From NCBI RefSeq assembly GCF_017301615.1, contig NZ_CP059066.1, positions 2,616,888 to 2,680,887 on the forward strand: 64,000 bases of DNA, in the 5' to 3' direction. A program made the translations under genes and the position numbers. Below, piece by piece: positions 17,756-26,720 of this stretch (its first letter is position 1; every line of letters starts with the position of its first letter). Source of the stretch: Koleobacter methoxysyntrophicus. Lineage in GTDB: Bacteria; Bacillota; Thermosediminibacteria; Koleobacterales; Koleobacteraceae. The notes below the pieces were generated by a model. That model searched no databases, was not told where the DNA came from, and was given only the letters and a program-made list of their open reading frames with translations.

Positions 17756-18688
17756 TCAACTGTTTTCCGGTAAAATATTATCAATGGCCTGTAAAATTAT
17801 ATCATAGAAAGGAATAATAACCATGGTACTTAAAACATTAAAAATGGTATGGGCATTTGCAATTTGCTTACCTATGTTATTTGGAGACATAGAACTAATA
17901 AATTCGATAAATAATGGAAAAATCAATGTAATAAATACCGCTCCAATAAAGTTAAAAATAAAATGAAATATAGCAACCTTTTTTGAATTCCTGTTAACCC
18001 ATAAACTTGCAGCTAAGGCAGTAACACAGGTCCCCATGTTTTCACCCATAAGTATAAAAATTGCCGTTTTTAAATCAACATAACCCTGGCGGGCAAGTGC
18101 TATAAGAAAAACAGTTGCTGCACTGCTGCTCTGAATAATTGCTGTAGTGAAAAATCCTATAACAATTCCTAAAAAAGGATTAGAAGCTAAAAACCTCATA
18201 TTAGATGATACAAATCTACAACTATAAAACAAACCTAATGCATTTTCAACTAAGTGTAAACCTGTAAAAAGCAACCCAAAACCAAGGAATGCCTTGCTTA
18301 TATTCTGCAAACAGCTCTTACCTGTTAAATAACACAATATACTTAACAAAAAAAAATAAGGCGAGTATTTTATTATATTAAAGATTATTATCTGTGCGGT
18401 AATAGTTGTCCCTATATTGGCTCCCATTATTACTCCCGCCGATTGGCGAAAAGTAATTAGACCTGCGTTTACAAGGGTTATAATCATTAGGGTTGTGGCA
18501 CTGCTGCTCTGGATGATTGCAGTAATTATTATCCCCGTCAAAATAGTAACTAAAAGATTCTCGGAAAAAATACAGATATACATTTTTAGTTTGCCATCGG
18601 CCAACCCCTTAAAACCCGCGCTCATAAATTTTATACCCGAAATCAAAAGGCCAAACCCCAATAGGAACCTTAAAATGTAAAAGAGCAT
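17756..18688 (-). CDS. Na+/phosphate cotransporter family protein
   Basis: The 310-residue membrane protein carries two NptA/PNaS-type repeats, each with the sodium-binding QSSSA motif (IIQSSSATT near residue 63 and IIQSSSAAT near residue 185), and MGANIGTTITA / MGENMGTCVTA. These proteins take up phosphate with sodium. A C-terminal PhoU-like domain, present in some relatives, is missing. It probably forms an operon with uppP, both concerned with phosphate or lipid-phosphate handling. Confidence 0.87.
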   Translation of the reverse strand: MLFYILRFLLGFGLLISGIKFMSAGFKGLADGKLKMYICIFSENLLVTILTGIIITAIIQSSSATTLMIITLVNAGLITFRQSAGVIMGANIGTTITAQIIIFNIIKYSPYFFLLSILCYLTGKSCLQNISKAFLGFGLLFTGLHLVENALGLFYSCRFVSSNMRFLASNPFLGIVIGFFTTAIIQSSSAATVFLIALARQGYVDLKTAIFILMGENMGTCVTALAASLWVNRNSKKVAIFHFIFNFIGAVFITLIFPLFIEFISSMSPNNIGKQIANAHTIFNVLSTMVIIPFYDIILQAIDNILPENS

Positions 18689-18749
18689 AGCCTCACCTTT
18701 TCTATTAACAATAACATATTATATCATATCAATACAAAATATTCTATAT

Positions 18750-18780
18750 AAAAAAGAAAAATGCATCTAACTGATGCACT
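18750..18780 (-). terminator. Intrinsic terminator after ylzJ
   Basis: TGCATC/GATGCA stem with five-base loop and a following TTTTTCTTTTTT tract on the minus strand. Confidence 0.8.
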
Positions 18781-18785
18781 TTATT

Positions 18786-18995
18786 TTATAAATTTATTAT
18801 ATTACCCGGTTGATATAAAGGATTCATATAATCATAGGGGTTTGAACTTATAATCCGAACTATTTTCCAGCTATTAAATTTAAAAGGTTCAACAATTAAT
18901 TTTACACCATTGTAATCTATTTCTTGAAAATTAGGGTAATTATTTTCGATATTTTCGAAAACCAGCTCTATTGGAATAGCTGCATAATAAATCAA
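18786..18995 (-). CDS. YlzJ-like small protein
   Basis: A 69-residue protein with the YlzJ-like pattern: MIYYAAIPIELVFE at the start and the NPYDYMNPLYQPGNII tail. It lies 20 bases downstream of tepA, as ylzJ does near the corresponding B. subtilis gene. Function is unknown; the neighbourhood belongs to genes active in sporulating or stationary cells. Confidence 0.8.
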   Translation of the reverse strand: MIYYAAIPIELVFENIENNYPNFQEIDYNGVKLIVEPFKFNSWKIVRIISSNPYDYMNPLYQPGNIINL

Positions 18996-19015
18996 TTAAA
19001 TTCCCTCTTTCTTTT

Positions 19016-19705
19016 TTAAATCGGTGTTTCCCTTTCTTCGATTAACACCTTAAGCTTTTTAATAGCCTTTCCTATTCCCCCGACTTCATTTATCAATCGG
19101 CAATTTACAGCATCTTCCCCCACAAGAACAGTGCCAATGTCTCGAGCTAATTTACCGGTACTAAACATCAAATTCCTGAAGCTTTGTTCATCAATCCCTG
19201 AATGTTTTACAACAAATTGAACTACCCTATCCTGCATTTTATCCAGATATTCATATGTTTGTGGCACACCGACTACAAGACCGGTCAATCTAATTGGGTG
19301 AATCGTCATTGTAGCGGTTTCGGCGATAAAAGAATAATCACTGGCCACCGCTATAGGAACTCCAATGCTATGGCCTCCTCCTAAAACTAAGGAGACAGAC
19401 GGCTTTGACATGCTAACGATCATTTCCGCAATGGCCAAACCGGCTTCAACATCTCCACCTACTGTATTCAGTACAATAAGCATTCCTTTTATATTCGGAT
19501 TCTGCTCTATAGCCACCAGTTGAGGTATTATATGTTCATATTTCGTAGTTTTATTTTGAGGAGGTAGCACGAGATGCCCTTCTATTTGACCCACTATCGT
19601 CAAGCAGTGAATATTACTTTCACTGCTAGGCAGTTCCGTTTGACCTAATTCTTTTACGGTTTTCACTTTAGTTTCCTCACTATTTAAATGCGACAAGTCT
19701 ACCAT
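19016..19705 (-). CDS. tepA: ClpP-like serine protease TepA (translocation-enhancing)
   Basis: The 229-residue protein is a ClpP/crotonase-fold peptidase of the TepA (YmfB) type. The region [20 protein letters not shown] and the [15 protein letters not shown] segment hold the oxyanion glycines and the probable nucleophile Ser, and [12 protein letters not shown] gives the His. TepA was linked to protein export in B. subtilis and to small acid-soluble protein degradation in spores. It sits between rnj and ylzJ. Confidence 0.88.
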   Translation of the reverse strand: MVDLSHLNSEETKVKTVKELGQTELPSSESNIHCLTIVGQIEGHLVLPPQNKTTKYEHIIPQLVAIEQNPNIKGMLIVLNTVGGDVEAGLAIAEMIVSMSKPSVSLVLGGGHSIGVPIAVASDYSFIAETATMTIHPIRLTGLVVGVPQTYEYLDKMQDRVVQFVVKHSGIDEQSFRNLMFSTGKLARDIGTVLVGEDAVNCRLINEVGGIGKAIKKLKVLIEERETPI

Positions 19706-19811
19706 CCCTTTTCATTCCTTACCTTATATTTTAGTTTGATTATAATTTAATTTTATTATACATTAATCTATTATGAATAGTATTATGTTTTTTCAATTCA
19801 ATTATCAGTTC

Positions 19812-19860
19812 TTATTTATTATAGAACTAATAGCAGGATAAATCTCCTGCTATTAGTTCT
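19812..19860 (-). terminator. Strong terminator after rnj
   Basis: A 16-bp perfect stem with arms at 19823-19838 and 19845-19860 (AGAACTAATAGCAGGA) and a six-base loop lies nine bases after the rnj stop codon, followed by ATAATAAATAAG on the minus strand. Confidence 0.8.
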
Positions 19861-19868
19861 ATACATTA

Positions 19869-21536
19869 TTATATTTCCATGATAATAGGTAGAATCATCG
19901 GCCTTCTTCTAGTTTTTTCATATAAAAAATTAGCAAGACTATCCCTTACATGGGTTTTTATGGTTGACCATTCTGTCATATTTTTGCCCTGACATTTTAT
20001 CAATGCTTGTTTCACTCGCTCCTTTGATTCTTCCATTAATTTTTCTGACTCTCTAACATAAACAAAACCCCTGGAAATAATATCTGGCCCCGCAACGACT
20101 TCAGCTTTTTGTTTATCTAAAGTTATAACAACAATTAGTATACCGTCCTGGGAAAGCTGCTTCCGGTCTCTCAAAACGATATTTCCAACATCACCAACCC
20201 CTAATCCGTCGACCATGACTTTTCCTGAAGTAACTTTACCGGCAATTCGAGCTGCTTTTTTACTGAATTCCATTATAAGACCGTTTTCTGCAATAAAAAT
20301 ATTCTCCTCCGGGATTCCCAATTCTTGAGCAAGTTGGGCATGATGAACTAAGTGGCGATATTCTCCATGAATAGGAATAAAATATTTGGGTCTGGTTAGA
20401 TTGATCATTAACTTTAATTCTTCCTGACTAGCGTGACCTGAAACATGGACGCCGGAAATAGATTCATATATTACTTCTGCCCCCTGCTTAAATAGATGAT
20501 CTATTGTACGACCAACGGTCCTTTCGTTTCCAGGTATTGGTGTAGCTGCTATTAATACCGTATCTCCGGGAACAATATCAACCTTTTTATGCTCAGACAT
20601 AGCCATTCTAGTAAGAGCAGACATAGGTTCTCCCTGACTACCGGTTGTAATAATTACTATTTTATCAAGAGGTAATTTATTGATATCATCAAGTTCAACT
20701 AATATATCATTAGGAATTTTTAAATAACCTAGGTCAATTGCAATATTTACAACATTAATCATACTCCTTCCAACTACTGTTACTTTCCGCTCGAATTTTT
20801 CCGCAGCTTCAAATATTTGCTGAATCCTGTGAACATTAGAAGCAAAAGTCGCAACCAGGATTCGGCCTCTTGCTTTTCTAAAAATATCTTGTATTGTATA
20901 ACCAACAACCTTTTCAGACATAGTGTAGCCTTCTCGTTCTGAATTAGTACTATCTGACATCAGGACTAGGACACCCTGTTTACCCAATTCAGCAAATTTA
21001 TGAATATCTGTAATCCGTCCGTCAACAGGGGTTTGATCTAACTTGAAGTCCCCAGTGTGTACAATTGTACCCGCAGGTGTGTGAATAGCCAGACCGACCG
21101 CATCTGGAATACTATGGTTAACCCTTATAAAATCCACCTTAAATACTCCTATGTTTGCGGAACAGGGTGGAGTTACAACATTTAATTCTATATTTCGGCG
21201 AAGCCTATGTTCTTTTAATTTCCCTTCAACAAGCCCTAAAGTTAACTTCGTACCATAAAGAGGAGCAGAAATTTGTTGAAGAACATAAGGCAGAGCCCCT
21301 ATATGGTCTTCATGGCCGTGGGTTAATACAATACCTTTTATTTTGTCTTTATTTTCAACTAAATAAGTTATATCCGGGATTACTATATCGATCCCCAACA
21401 TTTCTTCTTCCGGAAATATAAGACCCGAATCTATAATAAGGATCTCTTCTTCAAATTTTATTACAAACATATTTTTCCCTATTTCCCCGATGCCGCCCAG
21501 GGGTATAATAGATAATTTAGGTTCATTTTTTCCCAA
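19869..21536 (-). CDS. rnj: Ribonuclease J
   Basis: RNase J is a metallo-beta-lactamase/beta-CASP nuclease with 5'-to-3' exonuclease and endonuclease activities in mRNA decay and rRNA maturation. The 555-residue protein shows the metal motif LTHGHEDHIGALPY, the second ligand HTGDFKLDQTPVDG, SDSTNSEREGYTMSE, the beta-CASP motif HVSGHASQEEL and the IHGEYRHL segment. Only one RNase J gene lies in the window; together with rny at 1886 it would make up the core of RNA turnover. Confidence 0.95.
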   Translation of the reverse strand: MGKNEPKLSIIPLGGIGEIGKNMFVIKFEEEILIIDSGLIFPEEEMLGIDIVIPDITYLVENKDKIKGIVLTHGHEDHIGALPYVLQQISAPLYGTKLTLGLVEGKLKEHRLRRNIELNVVTPPCSANIGVFKVDFIRVNHSIPDAVGLAIHTPAGTIVHTGDFKLDQTPVDGRITDIHKFAELGKQGVLVLMSDSTNSEREGYTMSEKVVGYTIQDIFRKARGRILVATFASNVHRIQQIFEAAEKFERKVTVVGRSMINVVNIAIDLGYLKIPNDILVELDDINKLPLDKIVIITTGSQGEPMSALTRMAMSEHKKVDIVPGDTVLIAATPIPGNERTVGRTIDHLFKQGAEVIYESISGVHVSGHASQEELKLMINLTRPKYFIPIHGEYRHLVHHAQLAQELGIPEENIFIAENGLIMEFSKKAARIAGKVTSGKVMVDGLGVGDVGNIVLRDRKQLSQDGILIVVITLDKQKAEVVAGPDIISRGFVYVRESEKLMEESKERVKQALIKCQGKNMTEWSTIKTHVRDSLANFLYEKTRRRPMILPIIMEI

Positions 21537-21774
21537 AAAAAATTTCCCTCCTTTTTATTTTATATCTCCCGCTCAAAAATTAGCTCAATTTAAAAGAAAG
21601 CCGTTCAACCAAACTATTTTTTATTATAATTTATTTTACATACAAAGGCAAGGCAAATGATTATTTAATTACCTTAACGATCAAAAAAATTTTATAAAAG
21701 ATATGTACAAAATCTATTCATTTTCCAAAAAAATTTTAATTGTATTATTTCCAAAAAGGAATCTGCTATTCCTG

Positions 21775-21813
21775 TCTTAAAAATAAAAAAACGTATTAAT
21801 TTAAATACGTTTT
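21775..21813 (-). terminator. Intrinsic terminator after the ylmC/ymxH gene
   Basis: AAAACGTATT/AATACGTTTT arms with a six-base loop followed by TTTATTTTTA on the minus strand, overlapping the stop codon. Confidence 0.8.
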
Positions 21814-22069
21814 AAAACATCAGGCCTTTTTTATGTTCCAAATCGATTATTATCAGATCAGATCCTATCTTTTTTATCGAGCTCCAGGGAACTTCAATAT
21901 AGCCCCTATCCCTAAAGAAAGAAAATTGAGCCTTACTGTTCGGTATTATTAGATACTCAATAAGGCCGTTTTGCTCATTAACTATCAAATCAGTATCACC
22001 TATTTTGCCCATTCTGATTCCATTTTGCAAGTTAACTATTTCCTTTCCATTCAATTCACTCAGTCTCAT
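21812..22069 (-). CDS. YlmC/YmxH-family PRC-barrel sporulation protein
   Basis: This 85-residue protein has the YlmC/YmxH pattern: MRLSELNGKEIVNLQNG, then GDTDLIV and VPWSSIKKIGSDLIIID, typical of a small PRC barrel. Members are widespread in spore formers and some are expressed in sporulation. It ends in its own terminator. Molecular function is unknown. Confidence 0.85.
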   Translation of the reverse strand: MRLSELNGKEIVNLQNGIRMGKIGDTDLIVNEQNGLIEYLIIPNSKAQFSFFRDRGYIEVPWSSIKKIGSDLIIIDLEHKKGLMF

Positions 22070-22174
22070 TACTTATCCCCCTTTTTATTTCAAGAGTTAT
22101 GTCAGATAAGACCCTTGATTTCGAGGATATCCAAAAAACCTTGAAACAAAAAGTTTTGATCAAAAAAAGATCAC

Positions 22175-22891
22175 CTAGTCTTTAGCCCAACGTAATATCC
22201 TACCGCAATTTTCACACTTAACTATTGAATCTTCTAACTTGGCCCTGTTTATTACTATTAATGGCAAGCTCATCCTGCATCCTGAACATCGTCCGCCTTT
22301 TATTTTGGCAATTGCCACACCCTGTTTATTCTTTTTTAATTGTTCATATATCGATAAGTAGCTTTCATCAATTTTTTCAACAAGCTCTTCTCTTTTTAAT
22401 TCTAAATTGAAGAGTTCTTCTTCTATTTTATCAACTTCTTTTTTATACTTCAACTTTTCTTTTTTATATTTCTGTATATCTGCTTTTAATCCCTCTTCTC
22501 TTTTAGTAATTTCATTTTCCATTTTTTCTATAATATCCATTAGTTCTAGAGTAATATTTTCTTCATGCCCTTCATCTTGTTTAAGCTTTTCTAATTTTTT
22601 TTCTAACCGCTCCATTTCCCTTATACTCGTTATTTCACCGCTGTAGAGTTTTCTTTCGAGCTCTTTTTCTATTATAGTTAGGTCCCTATATTCTCTCTCC
22701 GTTTTTCTTAATTTTTTGTTCAACTCGTTTAGTTCCTTTTTTTTATTTTCTATTTCTCCCATTTCTTCTTTTATATGTTTTTTTAAAGCTGCTAGTGTTC
22801 TTTTTACCGGTAAGCATTTAAGAATCTTTCTAAGTTCAGCTATTTTTAAGTCATATTCTTGTAAATGCCATAAATCTGTTAAAATCTGCAT
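22175..22891 (-). CDS. Coiled-coil protein with C4 zinc ribbon (DUF164 type)
   Basis: The 238-residue protein has a long antiparallel coiled coil (residues about 20-185, very rich in Glu, Lys and Leu) followed by a C-terminal four-cysteine zinc ribbon, CSGCRMSL near residue 205 and CENCGRIL near residue 226. This is the DUF164/C4-type zinc-ribbon family commonly next to nif3 homologues, as here. Its role is not established; nucleic-acid binding is a reasonable guess from the ribbon. Confidence 0.88.
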   Translation of the reverse strand: MQILTDLWHLQEYDLKIAELRKILKCLPVKRTLAALKKHIKEEMGEIENKKKELNELNKKLRKTEREYRDLTIIEKELERKLYSGEITSIREMERLEKKLEKLKQDEGHEENITLELMDIIEKMENEITKREEGLKADIQKYKKEKLKYKKEVDKIEEELFNLELKREELVEKIDESYLSIYEQLKKNKQGVAIAKIKGGRCSGCRMSLPLIVINRAKLEDSIVKCENCGRILRWAKD

Positions 22892-22918
22892 TTATTCGGC
22901 CTCCTTTTCCTTTAATAG

Positions 22919-22955
22919 ATAAAAAAGGAATAGGTGCATATACATATCCTATTCC
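22919..22955 (-). terminator. Intrinsic terminator after nif3
   Basis: GGAATAGG/CCTATTCC arms (22948-22955 and 22927-22934) with a long loop are followed by TTTTTT on the minus strand directly after the nif3 stop. Confidence 0.75.
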
Positions 22956-24074
22956 CTAACAGTATTCGAAAACCTTGCCTTCTATTTCCGATTGTAATAC
23001 CTCTGTTTTGGATTTCAGGTCTTCCAAACCCTTTTTTATAATTTCACACAGGGCAGCTACCGCAAACCTTTCTGATTCCCAGTGACCGACATCAATAATT
23101 GATAAACCTAAACCTATTGCTTCTTGTGCTTGATGATACTTTACGTCTCCCGTAATTAAAACCTGTGAACCTTTAAAATGCGCCTGATGTATAGTAGATG
23201 CTCCGCTTCCACCACAAATAGCAACTTTATCAACCTCGGTTCTCAGGTTTCCGGCAACCTTCACAATATCAACTTCCATTACATTCTTAACCATTTCAAT
23301 AAGTTCTTTTAATGTAACCTTATGGGGAAGCCTGCCAACCCTACCCAAACCAAAAGGTTGACCCTCATTATCAAGGCTATACACATCATATGCAACTTCT
23401 TCATATGGATGGGAGCTAATTATTGCTCTTACTGCTTTAGTTAATTTACTTTCATGAACAATAGTTTCGAGGCGATATTCCTCAACCTTTTCAAGTCTGC
23501 CTATTTCACCTATAAAGGGTTCTGACCCCTTTAGGGGCATAAAAGTACCTGTTCCTTCAACTTGGAAGGTACAATGGCTATAGTTTCCAATCCATCCTGC
23601 ACCTGCTGAAGCTAGAGCGGTTCTAATTCTATCTTCGTGACCTTTGGGGACAAAAACTGCTAATTTCTTTAAAGAATCTATAGAAGTAATTTGGAGAGGC
23701 TGTATTTCTTCTAAACCCAACTTTTGAGCTAATATGTCATTTATTCCACCTGACGTTATATCAAAATTAGTATGGGCTACATACAGACTGATATCTTTTT
23801 TAATTAGCTTATAAAGCTTTTTTCCTAACGGTAGGTTTTTATTGATGGATTTTAAAGGGTTAAAAATAAGGGGATGGTGAGTGACTATCATATCAATATC
23901 TTTTGCTTCTGCTTCATCGATTACTTCATTGGTAGCATCGAGAGATACGAGAACTTTTTTCACCTCATGACGGGGGTCACCTACCTGTAAGCCTATATTA
24001 TCCCAGCTTTCCGCCAGATGCTTTGGTGCTTTAGATTCAATTATTTGAGCTATGGTTTGGACCTTGGCATACAT
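22956..24074 (-). CDS. Nif3-like dinuclear metal-centre protein (YqfO type)
   Basis: The 372-residue protein belongs to the NIF3/DUF34 family, which forms hexameric rings with a two-metal site; some are linked to GTP cyclohydrolase or cofactor chemistry. Metal-site residues are in VTHHPLIF and YVAHTNFD near the N-terminus and in GDVKYHQAQEA and DVGHWESE near the C-terminus. The long form with a central PII/CutA-like insert (residues about 130-235) is YqfO-like. AAAGGAGG precedes the ATG. It overlaps trmK by 38 bases, so both are translated from one transcript. Confidence 0.92.
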   Translation of the reverse strand: MYAKVQTIAQIIESKAPKHLAESWDNIGLQVGDPRHEVKKVLVSLDATNEVIDEAEAKDIDMIVTHHPLIFNPLKSINKNLPLGKKLYKLIKKDISLYVAHTNFDITSGGINDILAQKLGLEEIQPLQITSIDSLKKLAVFVPKGHEDRIRTALASAGAGWIGNYSHCTFQVEGTGTFMPLKGSEPFIGEIGRLEKVEEYRLETIVHESKLTKAVRAIISSHPYEEVAYDVYSLDNEGQPFGLGRVGRLPHKVTLKELIEMVKNVMEVDIVKVAGNLRTEVDKVAICGGSGASTIHQAHFKGSQVLITGDVKYHQAQEAIGLGLSIIDVGHWESERFAVAALCEIIKKGLEDLKSKTEVLQSEIEGKVFEYC

Positions 24075-24756
24075 TTCTTTTGGCCTCCTTTAGCCAGTGA
24101 AATCTCTTCTCCATGTGTTCCAAGCGCTCTCTGCTCTTTTTTGTGTTAATTTTTCGTAATTCTTTAATAATACTCTCCGTAATTTTTAATTTTCGATCAA
24201 TAAGTCTTCCTAGTAATGGATGTCTTTTTTCAAAAAGCCTATAACCTATTTCAAAATACATTTCATCCTGTAAAGCCTGATTCCCTGAAACAGCCAAAAT
24301 TATCTCATAAATTTGGCTGGATTCTTCTACCAGGTCTTCATCTTTTATCATATAACCTGAGTTTAGAAGATATTTCCTTACTCTATCCTGAGCTAACATC
24401 GGCTGTAAAACCAGAAGATCGATAGCTGCAAGGACTTCAGGAGACTTTTTTAAAATTTCTATAATGCTAAATCCACCCATTCCTGCTATAACAACCACAT
24501 TTGCTTCTCCCGGTTTTATAACCTTAAGGCCATCACCTAATCTAACATCTATCTTCCCCAAAAGGCCTTCCCTTTCCACCATCTCGATAGCCCTTTGATA
24601 AGGCCCGACGTTAATTTCAGTAGCAATGGCTTTAGGGCATATTCTGTTTTTAACCAGATAAATAGGGATATAGCAATGGTCTGTTCCTACATCTACCGGT
24701 ATTGAGCCGGTAGGTATCTTTGCCGCAATAGCTCTTAATCTGGGAGTAAGTTTCAT
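24037..24756 (-). CDS. trmK: tRNA (adenine(22)-N1)-methyltransferase, restored intact copy
   Basis: TrmK methylates A22 in the D-loop region of bacterial tRNAs. The 239-residue protein has a Rossmann SAM-binding domain (VDVGTDHCYIPIYL; AGMGGFSI; LVLQPMLAQDRVRKYL) and a C-terminal helical domain (residues about 165-239). Bases 24288-24756 are part of the direct repeat created by the IS insertion, so this copy is complete, but only nine bases of its native leader remain before the ATG. Its Shine-Dalgarno sequence AGGGG is now made of IS end bases. It overlaps nif3. Confidence 0.95.
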   Translation of the reverse strand: MKLTPRLRAIAAKIPTGSIPVDVGTDHCYIPIYLVKNRICPKAIATEINVGPYQRAIEMVEREGLLGKIDVRLGDGLKVIKPGEANVVVIAGMGGFSIIEILKKSPEVLAAIDLLVLQPMLAQDRVRKYLLNSGYMIKDEDLVEESSQIYEIILAVSGNQALQDEMYFEIGYRLFEKRHPLLGRLIDRKLKITESIIKELRKINTKKSRERLEHMEKRFHWLKEAKRNVCQGPNHSSNN

Positions 24757-24765
24757 AGCTTATAC
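24288..24765. repeat. Left copy of the 478-bp direct repeat (target duplication)
   Basis: This stretch recurs at 26726-27203 with a constant offset of 2438. The encoded protein segments are identical over all 156 shared residues, and I saw no mismatch between the copies by eye. It covers the 5' two thirds of trmK and nine bases upstream. The repeat stops exactly where the IS inverted ends begin, as expected for a target duplication. Confidence 0.93.
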
Positions 24766-24800
24766 CCCTAGTTTTGCAGTAATTTAATAAACCCAATCCG

Positions 24801-24841
24801 AAATAAATCCTTGCAACCAGTAAAATTGCAGGGATTTATTT
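24801..24841. other. Subterminal hairpin of the IS
   Basis: Arms 24801-24816 and 24826-24841 are complementary at 15 of 16 positions around a nine-base loop. It has no T tract in the minus direction. Such subterminal stems in IS elements can shield the transposase from incoming transcripts or form part of the transposase-binding region. Confidence 0.7.
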
Positions 24842-24865
24842 TGTCAAATTTTTAGATATATATAG

Positions 24866-24894
24866 TTGCCAATTGTTGATAATTATGGTATAAT
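24866..24894 (+). promoter_or_regulatory. Transposase promoter
   Basis: TTGCCA (24866-24871), 17 bases, TATAAT (24889-24894), then GGAGGTG before the ATG at 24918. Confidence 0.75.
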
Positions 24895-24917
24895 AACTAT
24901 AAAATGGAGGTGTTGCC

Positions 24918-26627
24918 ATGTATCTTCAAATAGGCACCAGCAACGGCCGTCGTTATCTGGCAATCGTTCAGGGCTATAGGGATCCTGTAACAAAAAAAGT
25001 TAGGCACAAAACGGTCAAATCTTTAGGATATCTTGATGAGCTTAAAAAGCAGTATCCCGATCCTATTGCCCATTTTAAGAGTGTTGCCGAGGAAATGAAC
25101 AAAAAAGCGGCTTTAGAAAAACAGCCCGTCACAATCAGCCTCGATCCGAAAGAAACTTTGAAAGAAAAACAGGTTAACCGCAAAAATATTGGCTACGCTG
25201 CTCTTAGTAAAATTTACCATGAACTTGGTCTTAATACTTTTTTTTATAACAAATCAAGGGCATTTAAATCTAAGTTCAACACAAACAATATTATGAAGCT
25301 CCTCATTTTCTCCCGCATCCTTGCTCCTGCCTCTAAGAAAAAAACCTATGAGGAGAAAGACCGCTATTTCGAGAATACCGATTTCTCATTAGATGATATT
25401 TATCGCTGTCTCTCGCAGGTTGTCACTTTTAAAGATGAACTGCAGTTACATCTGCACCGGCAGATGAAAAATAAGTTTGGCAGAAGCACCGAACTGGTCT
25501 ATTACGATGTTACAAATTACTACTTTGAGATCGACAGGCAGGACGAGATGAGAAAAAAGGGTGTTTCAAAAGAACATCGCCCGGATCCGATCATACAGAT
25601 GGGGCTGCTCATGGACACAAAGGGTATTCCTATTAAGTATGACCTTTTTCCGGGCAACACTAATGACTGCGAGACTCTAATGCCGGTTTTGGGCAGAGTG
25701 AAAAAAGATTATGAAGTGGGCCGCATTATTATTGTGGCGGACAAGGGGGTCAACACAGCAGATAATATCGCCTTCTGCCTTGCTAAGGGTGATGGGTATA
25801 TCTATTCGCAGACGGTGCGCGGTGGGAATAAGGAGCTAAAAGATTACGTCCTTAGCGAATCTGGATACCGCCAGATCGGAGACGGTTACAAGGTTAAGTC
25901 CAGGATTTATCCACGTGAAATTGCTGTCAGCAATTCAAAAGGAGGTAGAACCAAGGTCCGCATTGACGAAAAGCAGGTCGTGTTTTACAGCGCTGACTAT
26001 GACCGTAAAGCAAAGGCCGACCGTGAAGGTACCATTATGAAAGCCAGGGACCTGGTAAAAAACCCTTCAAAATACAACAAAGCTACCTCTTACGGAGCAG
26101 CTAAATATGTGAAAAACCTTGTTTTCGACCCGAAAACAGGTGAGATCCTGACAACAAAGCAAAGGCCCGTATTCGATGAGGAAAAATTGCGTGAGGAAGA
26201 GAAGTTCGACGGTTATTACGCTATCGTCACGAGCGAGTGGAAGATGAGCGATGAAGAGATTATCGAAATCTACCGCGGACTCTGGCGGATCGAAGAGGCG
26301 TTTAAAGTAACAAAAAGCGATCTTGAGGCCCGGCCTGTTTATCTTTCTCGCAATGACCACATACAGGCACATTTCCTTATCTGTTTCGTCGCTCTTGTTA
26401 TTGCCCGCCTGTTGGCGCTGCTCCTCGGAAACAAATACTCTATCACAAGGATTGTGGAAAGCCTGAATAAAGCATCAGGAAGCCGTCTTGAAGAAAACTG
26501 GTATGTCTTCGACTATGCCGATGAGATAACAAGTGCAATCACTGAAATACTGGGGGTGGATCTCAGCCGCAAATACCTTAGGTTGGGGGATATAAAAAAA
26601 ATTTTGGGAGCTACGAAAAAAACTTAA
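24918..26627 (+). CDS. IS1634-family DDE transposase
   Basis: The 569-residue protein has the IS1634/IS4-type N-terminus (MYLQIGTSNGRRYLAIVQGY; a GYLDEL segment), catalytic aspartates in LVYYDVTNYYFE and RIIIVADKGVN, and the C-terminal YREK-type motif YRGLWRIEEAFKVTKSDLEARPV with the catalytic Glu. The reading frame is intact, so the element may still be active. Its base composition is slightly richer in GC than the neighbouring host genes. It is oriented against all surrounding genes. Confidence 0.95.
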   Translation: MYLQIGTSNGRRYLAIVQGYRDPVTKKVRHKTVKSLGYLDELKKQYPDPIAHFKSVAEEMNKKAALEKQPVTISLDPKETLKEKQVNRKNIGYAALSKIYHELGLNTFFYNKSRAFKSKFNTNNIMKLLIFSRILAPASKKKTYEEKDRYFENTDFSLDDIYRCLSQVVTFKDELQLHLHRQMKNKFGRSTELVYYDVTNYYFEIDRQDEMRKKGVSKEHRPDPIIQMGLLMDTKGIPIKYDLFPGNTNDCETLMPVLGRVKKDYEVGRIIIVADKGVNTADNIAFCLAKGDGYIYSQTVRGGNKELKDYVLSESGYRQIGDGYKVKSRIYPREIAVSNSKGGRTKVRIDEKQVVFYSADYDRKAKADREGTIMKARDLVKNPSKYNKATSYGAAKYVKNLVFDPKTGEILTTKQRPVFDEEKLREEEKFDGYYAIVTSEWKMSDEEIIEIYRGLWRIEEAFKVTKSDLEARPVYLSRNDHIQAHFLICFVALVIARLLALLLGNKYSITRIVESLNKASGSRLEENWYVFDYADEITSAITEILGVDLSRKYLRLGDIKKILGATKKT

Positions 26628-26656
26628 AATCTACAACATTTTTTTGTGTAATTAAT

Positions 26657-26700
26657 AAGCCGCTAAGACCTTAGATAATAAGGGCTTGGCGGCTTTTGTT
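26657..26700 (+). terminator. Terminator of the transposase gene
   Basis: AAGCCGC...GCGGCTT arms (26657-26663 and 26689-26695), extended by CCTTA/TAAGG inner pairing, followed by TTTG TT. It lies 30 bases after the transposase stop codon, inside the right IS end. Confidence 0.75.
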
Positions 26701-26720
26701 ACCAAACTTAACTGCAAAAG

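Noticed and set aside
24774-24865. Subterminal IS hairpin as a trmK terminator or riboswitch
   Set aside because: No T tract follows on either strand, and its position inside the IS end is explained as part of the element.
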